This document shows positions 54,186-63,779 of a stretch of 64,000 nucleotides of DNA, one piece after another (positions within the stretch are counted from its first letter, which is position 1; every line of letters begins with the position of its first letter). This stretch comes from Pyrinomonadaceae bacterium (lineage in GTDB: Bacteria > Acidobacteriota > Blastocatellia > Pyrinomonadales > Pyrinomonadaceae): contig JANQRU010000004.1 in assembly GCA_028284415.1 (NCBI GenBank), forward strand, positions 62,001 through 126,000, written 5' to 3'. A program made the translations under genes and the position numbers. Under the pieces are notes generated by a model. The model searched no databases. It had not been told where the DNA came from and was given only the letters and a program-made list of their open reading frames with translations.

Positions 54186-54995
54186 ATGCCAAATAAAGAA
54201 TACATTCTCGGTTCATCCGAACGCGAAATCGAAAGGCTCGCATACCAAAATGAAGTTTGGTCTGATGCAACGACTGATTTATGGAAATCAGCAGGAATTT
54301 CCTATGGAAAAAAGGTTGTTGATTTAGGATGCGGACCGGGATTTTGCACCTTTCCACTCTCAAGACTTGTCGGTTCGGAAGGACAAATCTTTGCGATTGA
54401 TTCATCCGATAAATTCGCTAATCTTTTACAAGAAAAAATTAGAACAAATACTGCTAATAACATTTCTTTTCATCAAAATGATGCGAGCAAATTAGATTTA
54501 GAAAATGATTCTGCTGATTTTGTTTTTGCACGTTGGCTTTTTTGTTTTCTGGAGAACCCGAGTAAAACGATTGCTGAGGTAAAAAGAATTCTAAAACCAA
54601 ATGGAAAGCTAATAATCCTTGATTATTTTAACTATTTGGCAGTAAATGTATTCCCAAGAAACGATGCTATCTCAGAAATTTTTAAGGCATATCAAAAAAC
54701 TGTTACTACACACAAAGGAAATTACAACATCGGTGAAGAACTTCCCTCCTTAATAATTGAAAACGGTTTAGAAATTGAATCTTTGACACCGATTTGTCGA
54801 ATTGCCCGCCCAAACACAAGAATTTGGAAATGGGTAGAGCTATTTAATCAAGTTTCTGTTCCAAGTTTGGTCGAGCAAGGAATTTGGAACGAACAACAAA
54901 AAGCGGACTTTGAAACAGAATGGGCAAAAGCGAAAAATAATCCATCAGCATTCTTTTTCGCTCCACCAATGATTGGAATAATTGCTCGGAAATAA
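54186..54995 (+). CDS. class I SAM-dependent methyltransferase
   Basis: 269 residues. The SAM motif VVDLGCGPG is at 44-52, with GQIFAIDSSD ending strand two and FARWLFCFLENPSK, then GKLIILDYFNY. The C-terminal part (about 160-269) looks like a substrate-binding lid. Small-molecule methylation is likely, but the target is not evident. It converges on the gamma-glutamyltransferase gene with a 1-bp gap. ATG 54186 is the only sensible start. Confidence 0.85.
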   Translation: MPNKEYILGSSEREIERLAYQNEVWSDATTDLWKSAGISYGKKVVDLGCGPGFCTFPLSRLVGSEGQIFAIDSSDKFANLLQEKIRTNTANNISFHQNDASKLDLENDSADFVFARWLFCFLENPSKTIAEVKRILKPNGKLIILDYFNYLAVNVFPRNDAISEIFKAYQKTVTTHKGNYNIGEELPSLIIENGLEIESLTPICRIARPNTRIWKWVELFNQVSVPSLVEQGIWNEQQKADFETEWAKAKNNPSAFFFAPPMIGIIARK

Positions 54996-54996
54996 T

Positions 54997-56904
54997 TTAC
55001 CAAGCGATTCCGTAATCATCACCGTGATGGCTCGAACCGCCCCACATTGTTCCGTGTTTTCTGTCAAAATAAATTGCGTTTATGGGTCCTGAGGTTCTTT
55101 CGGCAAAGGTCAAATCGTAACCAGCCTTTCTAAGTTCGGCACGAATCCAAGGCGAAACTTTATCGGCTAAAAGCAAACGTCCCGGACGGGATTCGTGTTT
55201 TCCAAATGAACTTTTCATCTGAAAACTGTTGATGTTTGATGCTTCTGCCGCTTGCTGAACATTCATTCCAAATTCAACCATGTTCAAGAAAAACTGCAAC
55301 AAATTTTGATCTTGGCTATCGCCGCCCTGAACAGAAAAAGATAGAAAAGGCTTCCCATCTTTCAATGCCATCGAAGGAGTTAGAGTTACTCGAGGTTGTT
55401 TTCCGGGTTCGATTACATTGTATGGATTTTCAGCTTTGTCCAAATTAAAACTCTGTGCCCTCTGGCTTAAACCGATTCCCGTTTTTCCTGCTATAACCGC
55501 TGGCACCCAACCGCCGCTCGGTGTTGCTGAAACAACCCAACCTTCTTTGTCTGCCGCTTGAATTGTCGTTGTTCCAGCATAGAAAGTGTCTTGAAATTTC
55601 TTTTCAGATAAAAGCGTTGCTGTTTCTTTTTTCGGCGGTGCGGATTCCCATTTTTCTAACAAATTAAGAAAAGGGTTTTTGCCGTTTTGAAACGGATATG
55701 GATCGCCCGGTTTTATTTTCGGGTCGTTTTTTTCGGCATTCATCTGTTTCATACGCTCTTTAGCATATTCTTTTGAGAGCAAGCCTTGAATCGGTTCAGC
55801 AGGCGGAAAATACGGATCGCCATAATAAAAATCACGGTCGGCAAATGACAAGTTCATCGCCTGATAAAGCGTGTGGATATAACGCCCACTGTTATATCCC
55901 ATCGCCTTGAGATTGTAATTTTCTAAGATGTTTAGTGTTTGTAATAAAACAGGTCCTTGTGTCCAATGAGTTAATTTATAAACGTCAATCCCTTTGTAAT
56001 TTGTCTTAACGGGTTCTTCAATTCTGACTTTCCACTTCGCCAAATCTTCAAGCGTAATTAATCCGCCTTCTTCTTGTGTTCCCCTAACAAATTCTTTCGC
56101 AATATCGCCTTTGTAAAACCTTTCATACGCCGCATAAATTGCTTCTTTTCGGCTTTTTCCTTCTTTGAGAGCTTCCGCTTCTGCTTCAACTAATTTCTTT
56201 AAAGTTTCAGCTAAATCGGGCTGTCGGAAAATCTCACCTGCAACGGGTCCTTCACTTTCCTTACCCAAATTTGGAAGCATAATCCCTTTTGAGTATTTCC
56301 ATTTTTTTAGGCGTTTTTTATGCTGTTCAATTCGGCGTGCGGTATCTGCTTCCATCGGATAGCCTTCTGCCATCTGAATCGAAGGTTCTAAAATATCTTT
56401 CAGACTTAGCTTGCCATATTCTGCCAGCATCACCATAATTCCGCCCGGCGTTCCCGGCGTAACGGCTGAAAGAACTCCATATTGTGGCGGATATTTTTCG
56501 TGTCCTTTTGATTTGTAATAATCAACCGTTGCTCCCGTCGGTGCTACACCGAGAGCATTTATGCCGATAACTTTCTTCGTTTTTGGATTGTAAATAAGAA
56601 CCTGCGTTTCACCGCCCCAACTCAAAACATCCCACATCGTCGAGGTCGCCGCAATCATCGCACAAGCCGCATCAACGGCGTTGCCACCCTTCTGAAATGT
56701 CATTGCTCCCGCAGTCGCCGCCAGAGGCTTACCTGTAATTCCAACCCAATGTCTTCCATGCAAAACGGGTTTTGCTGTCCGCTGACTGTAAACCTGTATC
56801 GGGACAATCAACATCACCGTTAAAACGACAATCAAAGCCGGAACTTTTTTACCGTCCATAGAAACATTTATGACCTGCAGAGCCGTAGACTTTTTTGAAT
56901 CCAT
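54997..56904 (-). CDS. gamma-glutamyltransferase-family protein
   Basis: 635 residues. An N-terminal hydrophobic segment (about 20-40) suits export. The Ntn-hydrolase fold is recognisable: GGNAVDAACAMIAATSTM early, GTPGGIMVML, then the predicted self-cleavage site T445 in G-T-T-T-I-Q-A-A-D, corresponding to E. coli T391, and a C-terminal small subunit with GGDSQDQNLLQFFLN. Such enzymes cleave glutathione or gamma-glutamyl peptides after autoprocessing. A second ATG 15 codons into the frame gives a shorter signal region and may be the true start. Confidence 0.85.
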   Translation of the reverse strand: MDSKKSTALQVINVSMDGKKVPALIVVLTVMLIVPIQVYSQRTAKPVLHGRHWVGITGKPLAATAGAMTFQKGGNAVDAACAMIAATSTMWDVLSWGGETQVLIYNPKTKKVIGINALGVAPTGATVDYYKSKGHEKYPPQYGVLSAVTPGTPGGIMVMLAEYGKLSLKDILEPSIQMAEGYPMEADTARRIEQHKKRLKKWKYSKGIMLPNLGKESEGPVAGEIFRQPDLAETLKKLVEAEAEALKEGKSRKEAIYAAYERFYKGDIAKEFVRGTQEEGGLITLEDLAKWKVRIEEPVKTNYKGIDVYKLTHWTQGPVLLQTLNILENYNLKAMGYNSGRYIHTLYQAMNLSFADRDFYYGDPYFPPAEPIQGLLSKEYAKERMKQMNAEKNDPKIKPGDPYPFQNGKNPFLNLLEKWESAPPKKETATLLSEKKFQDTFYAGTTTIQAADKEGWVVSATPSGGWVPAVIAGKTGIGLSQRAQSFNLDKAENPYNVIEPGKQPRVTLTPSMALKDGKPFLSFSVQGGDSQDQNLLQFFLNMVEFGMNVQQAAEASNINSFQMKSSFGKHESRPGRLLLADKVSPWIRAELRKAGYDLTFAERTSGPINAIYFDRKHGTMWGGSSHHGDDYGIAW

Positions 56905-56988
56905 ATTGTTTTTTTATCCGAATTTTTTTGAAGAATGAAACTAATTCTATAATTGTAAATTGTTTACCGCAATATTTTTATCTGCAAA

Positions 56989-57834
56989 ATGTCCAAAAAA
57001 CATATTACCGAAAAAATAAAAAAACTTGATGCCGTTAAGGATCATCAAGAAATTTTTTATCTGCTTAATTGCCATATTTTCCCTTGGGACATTGAAAGAG
57101 CTTTAGAATTTGCACTTTTCCGCACCTATGCCGCCCCCTCAATATCCAAACTTCTTTCACAAACAGGAGAATTCACAAGGCGAACCCGCAAACGCTATGA
57201 CGATACGGAATTGATCATGTACACAATTACGGAAAATGGTTATGACAGTCCCGAAGCAAGACGTGCTTTCCGACGTATGAATCAAATGCACGGATGTTTT
57301 CCGATCAGTAATGATGATTTTCTATATGTTTTGACAACATTTGTTTTTGAACCGATTCGCTGGATTGAAAAGTATGGCTGGCGACCTTTAGAAGAAAATG
57401 AAAAATTATCTTACTTTTATTTTTACAGAGAAGTTGGTAAGCGTATGAACATCAAAGATATTCCCGATGATATGTATGAGTTTGAGCAGTTCAACATAGA
57501 CTACGAACACAAAAACTTTCATTACTCCGAAACCAACCGCGAAATTGGCAATGTAACAAGAGATTTAGTTCTCGGATTTTATCTCCCCAAATTCCTATTC
57601 TCCTTAGGCAGACCTTTTCTCTACGCACTTATGGACGAACCGCTACTCCGAGCTTTTAATTATCCAAAACCTTCGAACTTTATGAGAAAAATAACAACTG
57701 GAATTCTTAAATTAAGAGCCAAAATTCTAAGATACTTCCCCGAAAGAAAAGAGCCTCTTTTAGGAACAAAACGTAACCGCCCGACTTATCCCGAAGGGTA
57801 CGAAATTGAAGAACTCGGAACCTTTAAAAAATAA
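56989..57834 (+). CDS. MpaB-like (DUF2236) oxygenase-family protein
   Basis: 281 residues, mostly helical. The family is suggested by HIFPWDIERALEFALFRTYAAP, MNQMHGCFPISNDDFLYVLTTFVFEPIRW and FYFYREVGKRMNI, which match proteins related to fungal MpaB and rubber oxygenase Lcp. These are heme-binding oxygenases; the heme-ligand His cannot be fixed here with certainty. No signal peptide. It is divergent from the gamma-glutamyltransferase gene and followed by the convergent RM gene. Substrate unknown. Confidence 0.75.
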   Translation: MSKKHITEKIKKLDAVKDHQEIFYLLNCHIFPWDIERALEFALFRTYAAPSISKLLSQTGEFTRRTRKRYDDTELIMYTITENGYDSPEARRAFRRMNQMHGCFPISNDDFLYVLTTFVFEPIRWIEKYGWRPLEENEKLSYFYFYREVGKRMNIKDIPDDMYEFEQFNIDYEHKNFHYSETNREIGNVTRDLVLGFYLPKFLFSLGRPFLYALMDEPLLRAFNYPKPSNFMRKITTGILKLRAKILRYFPERKEPLLGTKRNRPTYPEGYEIEELGTFKK

Positions 57835-57845
57835 CCAAATTACAC

Positions 57846-60626
57846 TCATTTATCTTTTTTTCCTAATCTTTTAGCCTTACGTTCTTCTTTTTCGGCGAGT
57901 TTGGCGAGCGGGTCTGTGTATTGGCGGTAGAGTTTAAATAGGAATTCAAGTCTTTGCAGGTCGGTTGTAAAATTTCTTGTGCTGTAACAAGTCTCGACCG
58001 CTTTGTCATTGGCACGGTGTGCGTCGAGCAATTCTTTCGGCATTGCCAGCGGATCGTATAAATCCGCCAACGATGCTTCGGGAAATTTCAAACGTGCGTC
58101 CAAAATCGCTTGTGCCGTTTTTTCAACTCTTTCTTTTTGTTTATTCGACGGATTTTTCGGAAACGGATAATTGTTATAAACAAGATTATTTGAATAGCGA
58201 TAACGACTTTCTAAACGACCACAAACCTGACGCATCCAAGCCATGTGCATCGCCGATGTCAGAACGCCGAAAAGATAAAGTGTTGCATCGGGAACAATTG
58301 AAACAAGATTGTTTACGCAAATTTCTTTCGGAAAAAATCCAATTGGAATATATACACGATTTTCTGACGAAACTAGAGGAATTATCAAAAAATCATTTTC
58401 AGGTTGACGAATTTCGGCAAAAAGATAAGGAACATCAGCGAGTTTTACGGTAGCCTGCTTTTTGCTTTTCGAGCGAAAATCCCGCACGGCTTGAACTCTG
58501 TTTTTTACTTCCGTTAAATTTCTCCATTCGCTCGGAATCGCATCTTTGAGCCAAATGCAATATCTTTCTTTTCCATTTATAAACTCTTGAGAGCCATAAA
58601 TTCGTCTGATAAATTTTTCAGCTTTCGGTTCTTTATCTAAAAACTCATTGAGTTCTTCTCTGCTGTTGATGAATAGATTTCCGCCGTCAACTGGCTTATT
58701 TCCATAAATCAAATTTGGAATATCCGAAATTGGTTCTCTACGAGTTGGGATTATTAAATCATCATAATCAATCAAATACGGATTGATATTTTTGCAGATT
58801 ATCTCGTGTGGTTCGGAAGTCGGAGTTTCATAATCAAAAAGTCTTTTTCTCTTTATATCAAGCAAACCGAAACCGATAATCACACAATGAACGGCGGCTT
58901 TTCCGCGTGCTTCATTGTTCCACTTGAATGTGCGGTGAGCAAAATGAATTTTCGCTTGCTTTTGCAAAAGCCATTCCCACAATATCCCGACCTGTTCGCC
59001 CTGCGTGATTGAATTGGTCGAAACAAAACCAACTTTGATTTTCGTGTTTTCAATAAATTTTGCCGCTTTGATATACCACGCACAGACGTAATCAAGCGTT
59101 TTGAATTTCGGCACATCCGAGCAAGCAAATTCCATATCTGCTGTTTGTTCTTTGCTTCGTTTGTCTTTCCCGACAAACGGCGGATTTCCTAAGATGACGA
59201 GTTCATCTCCTTCGGCATTGACGATTTCCGACCAATCGAGCCGCAGGGCATTGCCGTGAACAATTTGCGGCGACTTTTTGAGCGGCAAACGATTAAAGGC
59301 TTGTCCGAATTCGGTCGAATAGAGATTGTTCATCAGATGGTCGGTTATCCAGAGAGCAATGCTGGCGATCTGTGCGGGAAATTCCTCGACCTCGATTCCG
59401 TAAAAAGCATCAACATCCATATATGAAAATACAGAGAAGAAAACGTTTTGTCCTTCACGCCCTTCTAATTTCCGTTTCTGCTTCAAAACTTCGAGTTCGA
59501 GCAGACGCATCTCGCGGTATGTGATAACCAGAAAATTTCCGCACCCGCAAGCCGGATCGAAAAAACGCATTTCACCGATTCGCTCGTGAAATTCATTCAA
59601 ATCTTTCCTATTGTTTTTAACTTTTTCAAATTCTGTGTAAAGTTCATCAAGGAAAAGTCCCTGCACGAGTTTTAAGATATTTTGCTCTGATGTGTAATGT
59701 GCTCCGAGGTTACGGCGTTCTTCGGCATCCATCACCGATTGAAAAAGTGAACCGAAAATCGCGGGCGAAACTTTTCCCCAATCAAAACGACAAGCCTCAA
59801 TCAAAGTTTCCCGCATCTTGCGGTTAAAATGCGGAATTTTTATCGATTCTTCAAAGAGTTTTCCGTTGACATACGGCAATTGAGCTAGTTCTTCACCGAT
59901 ATTAGTCTGCCGTTCATCTTGGGGCGTATTCAAAACCTGAAAAAGCAGGCTAAGCATTGCCCCGACATTTGCACCGTTTTCATCGGTTTGCTCTTCAAGG
60001 AAAAATAAAAAACTGTCTTTCGGAAAAATATGTGTGTTGTCGGCAAAAAGACAATAGACAATTCGCACGAGAAAAACTTCTAAGTCGTGTCCCGTGTAGC
60101 CGTTTCCGAGAAGTTCATCATGAAGTTCTCCCATCTTTTCGGCAACCTTTATATTTACGGGGTCTTGATCTTTATAAACACGCTTTTCCCATCCCGAAAT
60201 AAAACCGAAAAGATGCGTTTTATCGGGCAATTCTTCGATCGTAAATTTGTGTTCTTTATCTTTTTCTAAATCGTAAAGCGTGAAGTTTGCAAAATCGGAA
60301 ACGATAACGAAACGCGGACGCTCTTCATCTTTGACCGTCTGCATATAATCAAACGCTTGCACCGATGCTTTATCAAGACTTTGCCCGCGAGATTTATGCT
60401 CGACCAGCAATACACCTTTCCAAAACAAATCGATCGCTCCGGTCGTGCCTTTAATTTTCGGAACGGACTTTTCAAACACAGCAACCTTTCGTCGCGTTAC
60501 GCCGAAAATGTCAAAAAACTCATTCCAAAAGGTTTGTGATTCGGCACTCTCGCTCGTTTCATCTTTCCATTCATGAACAAACGAAACCGCATTATCTCTA
60601 ATTTCTTTTTGTGAGAGCTTAGACAT
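57846..60626 (-). CDS. MmeI-type (Type IIL) restriction-modification enzyme
   Basis: 926 residues, close to MmeI (about 919). An N-terminal PD-(D/E)xK nuclease shows D66 and E76-x-K78 (GAIDLFWKGVLLVEHKSRG, residues 63-81), followed by a helical connector with GAHYTSE (308-314), a class I methyltransferase with SAM motif DPACGCGNF at 357-365 and the N6-adenine motif NPPF at 481-484, and a C-terminal target-recognition region ending in SRYRYSNNLVYNNYPFP. One polypeptide cuts and protects DNA, modifying one strand only. It follows the mazF-like gene by 24 bp on the same strand, suggesting one operon. Confidence 0.93.
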   Translation of the reverse strand: MSKLSQKEIRDNAVSFVHEWKDETSESAESQTFWNEFFDIFGVTRRKVAVFEKSVPKIKGTTGAIDLFWKGVLLVEHKSRGQSLDKASVQAFDYMQTVKDEERPRFVIVSDFANFTLYDLEKDKEHKFTIEELPDKTHLFGFISGWEKRVYKDQDPVNIKVAEKMGELHDELLGNGYTGHDLEVFLVRIVYCLFADNTHIFPKDSFLFFLEEQTDENGANVGAMLSLLFQVLNTPQDERQTNIGEELAQLPYVNGKLFEESIKIPHFNRKMRETLIEACRFDWGKVSPAIFGSLFQSVMDAEERRNLGAHYTSEQNILKLVQGLFLDELYTEFEKVKNNRKDLNEFHERIGEMRFFDPACGCGNFLVITYREMRLLELEVLKQKRKLEGREGQNVFFSVFSYMDVDAFYGIEVEEFPAQIASIALWITDHLMNNLYSTEFGQAFNRLPLKKSPQIVHGNALRLDWSEIVNAEGDELVILGNPPFVGKDKRSKEQTADMEFACSDVPKFKTLDYVCAWYIKAAKFIENTKIKVGFVSTNSITQGEQVGILWEWLLQKQAKIHFAHRTFKWNNEARGKAAVHCVIIGFGLLDIKRKRLFDYETPTSEPHEIICKNINPYLIDYDDLIIPTRREPISDIPNLIYGNKPVDGGNLFINSREELNEFLDKEPKAEKFIRRIYGSQEFINGKERYCIWLKDAIPSEWRNLTEVKNRVQAVRDFRSKSKKQATVKLADVPYLFAEIRQPENDFLIIPLVSSENRVYIPIGFFPKEICVNNLVSIVPDATLYLFGVLTSAMHMAWMRQVCGRLESRYRYSNNLVYNNYPFPKNPSNKQKERVEKTAQAILDARLKFPEASLADLYDPLAMPKELLDAHRANDKAVETCYSTRNFTTDLQRLEFLFKLYRQYTDPLAKLAEKEERKAKRLGKKDK

Positions 60627-60650
60627 TAATTTTCTCCCTATGAGTTAAGG

Positions 60651-60974
60651 TTACATCTCAAACATTTCTTGTAAGACATCCAAAATTTTTCGTTTGGTAT
60701 TTCCCTTTATGTCACCAATTTTTTGTACAAGGCGGTTTTTATCAACGGTGCGGATTTGGTCTAGAACAATTTCTCTTTTTTTGTTTAAGAATTCAAAATG
60801 CACTCGAGTTGGATAGTGCTTTCCGGTTGAAGAAAGCGGTGCAATTATTGCGGATTCGAGGTATTTATTCATCTCATTCGGCGAAATAACAACGCACGGA
60901 CGTGTGTTTTTGGCTTCGTCAGGAGAAGATGATTCATCAAGATTGAAAAGATAAATTTCAAAGCGTTTTACCAT
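60651..60974 (-). CDS. mazF: MazF/PemK-family toxin
   Basis: 107 residues from the ATG at 60974, with AGGAGG seven bases upstream; a TTG two codons earlier sits too close to that site. The endoribonuclease fold is recognisable from FEIYLFNLDESS, NTRPCVVISPNEMN, SAIIAPLSS and the conserved EIVLDQIRTVDKNRL. Family toxins cleave mRNA at short sequences when freed from antitoxin. Its start overlaps the antitoxin stop by 7 bp, and it precedes the MmeI-type gene. Confidence 0.92.
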   Translation of the reverse strand: MVKRFEIYLFNLDESSSPDEAKNTRPCVVISPNEMNKYLESAIIAPLSSTGKHYPTRVHFEFLNKKREIVLDQIRTVDKNRLVQKIGDIKGNTKRKILDVLQEMFEM

Positions 60975-61216
60975 TGCCAATCCTCCTTTTCAAATTTATT
61001 GGCAGAATCATCAATAATCATTTCATCCCCGTCATTTTCTGACATTTCCTTAAATGCATCTGCCCATTTGTGTCGTGGCTTGCTCGAAGATTTTATCAAT
61101 AAACCTTCATCGGTGACCTCTAAGATAACTTCGCCATTCAAATTGCTTTGTTCAAGCAAGGGTTTTGGTATGCGTATGCCTTTTGAATTACCAATTTTGA
61201 TAATTTGAGTTTTCAT
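60968..61216 (-). CDS. mazE: MazE/AbrB-type antitoxin
   Basis: 82 residues. An N-terminal AbrB-type swapped-hairpin DNA-binding domain (KIGNSKGIRIPKPLLEQSN, then EVILEVTDEGLLI) and an acidic C-terminal tail (about 55-82, ending FEKEDWQW) that would wrap around the toxin. The gene is first in the mazE-mazF-RM run, so the product likely represses its own promoter in the 147-bp gap upstream. The layout is the standard antitoxin-first order. Confidence 0.9.
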   Translation of the reverse strand: MKTQIIKIGNSKGIRIPKPLLEQSNLNGEVILEVTDEGLLIKSSSKPRHKWADAFKEMSENDGDEMIIDDSANKFEKEDWQW

Positions 61217-61363
61217 AAAAACAGTGTAACTACATCGTAATTACTTCGTCAATTTGAGAGGAACCTTTTTTGACATAAAAGTTTTGTTGACGTTACTGGT
61301 ATCAAATTGTTACTGTCGAATAATTAAGCAACACACAAAAATATAAAAGCCACAAGCTCATAT

Positions 61364-63595
61364 ATGGCAAACAATGAATCAAACGGAAAGCTAGGTTTGG
61401 GAACTGCCCCGGTCTTTTTAACGGCAATTTCTACAATTTTAGGTGCAGTTCTCTTCTTACGTTTTGGCTATGCGGTCGGAAGCGTTGGGTTTTTAGGTGC
61501 GGTTGGGATAATCATTATCGGGCATCTCGTTACGATTCCGACCTCAATGGCAATTGCCGAAATCGCTACGAACCAAAAGGTTGAAGGCGGCGGCGAGTAT
61601 TTTATTATTTCCCGTTCATTTGGTTTAACCATCGGTGGAACGATCGGTGTCGCACTCTATTTATCACAAGCTTTGAGTGTTGCCTTTTACATAATCGCAT
61701 TCGCGGAAGCATTTTCTCCTGTTCTTGAATGGGCACAAACAACCTACGGACTTGCCCCAATTGATAAACGATTAGTGAGTATTCCAACGATGGCTCTATT
61801 CACGATCTTAATGCTGACACGCGGAGCTGGTGCCGGCGTAAAACTTCTATATATAGTCGTTGCTGTTTTATTCATCGCACTAGCCATGTTTTTTATGGGA
61901 AGCACAGGATATATTCCGCCTGAAGGCAAAAATGTTTTGCTTAATACGGTCGAGAATCCAGACCCGTTTTTCATAGTTTTTGCAATCATATTTCCCGCAT
62001 TTACTGGAATGACCGCAGGAGTCGGTTTATCAGGTGATTTGCGAGAACCGGGAAAATCTATCCCTTTGGGAACAATTGGCGGAACGATAGCAGGGATGAT
62101 TATGTATGTTTTTATCGCATACAAACTCGCCGTTTCTGCTTCGCCTGAGCAACTCGTTGAAGATCAATTGATAATGAGTTATATCGCCCTTTGGGGACCA
62201 ATAATTCCGATTGGTTTGGCGTGTGCAACAATTTCATCCGCTCTCGGCTCCATTATGGTTGCACCAAGAACTTTACAAGCACTTGGAAAAGACCAGATAC
62301 TTCCGATCGGCACACTCAATAAATGGTTTTCCTATGGTCGTGAAGGTTCAAACGAACCAATAAATGCTTCGATAATTACCTGTGTTCTGTCATTCGCAAT
62401 TATCTCGCTGGGCGATATAAACTTCGTTGCACAGATAATCTCTATGTTCTTTATGATCACATACGGTTCTTTGTGCTTGATTTCATTTCTAGAACATTTT
62501 GCAGGGAATCCTTCATATCGTCCGACTTTCCGTTCGCGTTGGTATATATCGCTCCTCGGTGCGGCTATGTGTATCTTTTTGATGTTCCAAATGAACACCC
62601 CGTACGCGATTGTTTCCATCGTGATAATTTTCTTACTTTACTGGACAATTAGCCGATTTCAGGAAGGTGGAAGCGGACTGGCAAATTTATTCAGCGGTGT
62701 AATTTTTCAACTGAGTCGTTGGTTACAAGTCTTCCTGCAAAAGCGTGAAAGCCAAAAAGGAACTTCGCAATGGCGACCTTCGATCGTAATTATTACCGAT
62801 AAATCTTTTGAAAATCATGATGCTTTTAATTTACTTTGCTGGGTCTCTGAAAAATATGGCTTCGGAACATTTATTCATTTAATTATCGGGTATCTCTCAA
62901 CTAAAACAGCCGAGCAAGCCAATCAAGCAATGAAACGACTTGTAACGATGGTCGAAGCCACAGATAGTAATGTCTATCTTGATACGCTCGTTAGTCCTTC
63001 ATTTAAGACCGCAATTGCTCAAGCCGTTCAGTTACCGGGAATTTCAGGTAAAGCCAACAATATGGTTATGTTTTCGTGTTCGAGGGAAAAACGCGAGAAT
63101 CTTTCAGAATTTGTCGAAACAATCCCACTCGTAAAATGCCAGAAATTTGATGTTGGAATACTTGCAACGACTGACCGTTCATTCGGTTTGCACAGAGAAA
63201 TTCATATTTGGATGAACCCAACTGATTTTAACAATGAAAATTTGATGATTCTTTTCGGGTACATAATCAAAGGACACAAAGAATGGCGTAATGCCAAATT
63301 CAAGATCAATGCGATCTATCCCGAAGCTAAAATCGAAGAAAAACGCAAGGAATTACTCGAAAGAATAAAATCGGGAAGAATACCGATTTCAGTTAAAAAC
63401 ATAAATATAATTGCTAAAAAAGAAGGCTCAAGCACAAAAGAAATTATTAATGAGTATTCAAAAACCAGCGATCTAACCATTATCGGATTTTCTTCGAGAG
63501 CAGCAACAAAAGACCCGAGTTTAATCCTCGATGGATATGATCAACTCGGTAATATTTTATTTATAAATGCTTCTTCAGAAATTATTATTCAGTAG
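61364..63595 (+). CDS. SLC12-like cation-chloride / amino-acid permease-superfamily transporter
   Basis: 743 residues. About twelve hydrophobic helices in 1-450 with the APC-superfamily opening GAVLFLRFGYAVGSVGFLG and GGEYFIISRSFGLTIGG, then a large cytosolic C-terminal domain (about 460-743) with VIITDKSFENHDAFNLLCWV, consistent with the SLC12 C-terminal domain. Eukaryotic relatives carry Na-K-2Cl; in bacteria the substrate is usually unproven and could be amino acids or ions. ATG at 61364 fits the conserved N-terminus. No neighbour gives a hint. Confidence 0.87.
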   Translation: MANNESNGKLGLGTAPVFLTAISTILGAVLFLRFGYAVGSVGFLGAVGIIIIGHLVTIPTSMAIAEIATNQKVEGGGEYFIISRSFGLTIGGTIGVALYLSQALSVAFYIIAFAEAFSPVLEWAQTTYGLAPIDKRLVSIPTMALFTILMLTRGAGAGVKLLYIVVAVLFIALAMFFMGSTGYIPPEGKNVLLNTVENPDPFFIVFAIIFPAFTGMTAGVGLSGDLREPGKSIPLGTIGGTIAGMIMYVFIAYKLAVSASPEQLVEDQLIMSYIALWGPIIPIGLACATISSALGSIMVAPRTLQALGKDQILPIGTLNKWFSYGREGSNEPINASIITCVLSFAIISLGDINFVAQIISMFFMITYGSLCLISFLEHFAGNPSYRPTFRSRWYISLLGAAMCIFLMFQMNTPYAIVSIVIIFLLYWTISRFQEGGSGLANLFSGVIFQLSRWLQVFLQKRESQKGTSQWRPSIVIITDKSFENHDAFNLLCWVSEKYGFGTFIHLIIGYLSTKTAEQANQAMKRLVTMVEATDSNVYLDTLVSPSFKTAIAQAVQLPGISGKANNMVMFSCSREKRENLSEFVETIPLVKCQKFDVGILATTDRSFGLHREIHIWMNPTDFNNENLMILFGYIIKGHKEWRNAKFKINAIYPEAKIEEKRKELLERIKSGRIPISVKNINIIAKKEGSSTKEIINEYSKTSDLTIIGFSSRAATKDPSLILDGYDQLGNILFINASSEIIIQ

Positions 63596-63683
63596 GAATA
63601 AAATTTAAGCTTTTGGATATTGTATAAAAAATTGCTCAAATTAAATTGCAATTCAGATTAAGCAAAACAAAAACTAACAACAT

Positions 63684-63726
63684 CAAAAATCGTAATTTCT
63701 CATTTATTTGAGAAGATTGATTTTTG
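63684..63726 (+). terminator. hairpin after the SLC12-like gene
   Basis: CAAAAATC (63684-63691) pairs with GATTTTTG (63719-63726), with an inner TTCTCA/TGAGAA stem. T-rich 3' arm; probably a terminator before the next gene. Confidence 0.5.
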
Positions 63727-63779
63727 TTATGATTATTAATTACAAACAAAACGATTTTAAAATCAGAGGGATTATCATT

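Noticed and set aside
57846..61216. DISARM or BREX system around the methyltransferase
   Set aside because: The protein is a single-chain MmeI-type enzyme with its own nuclease site, and no helicase, PglZ or DrmA/B partner is adjacent.
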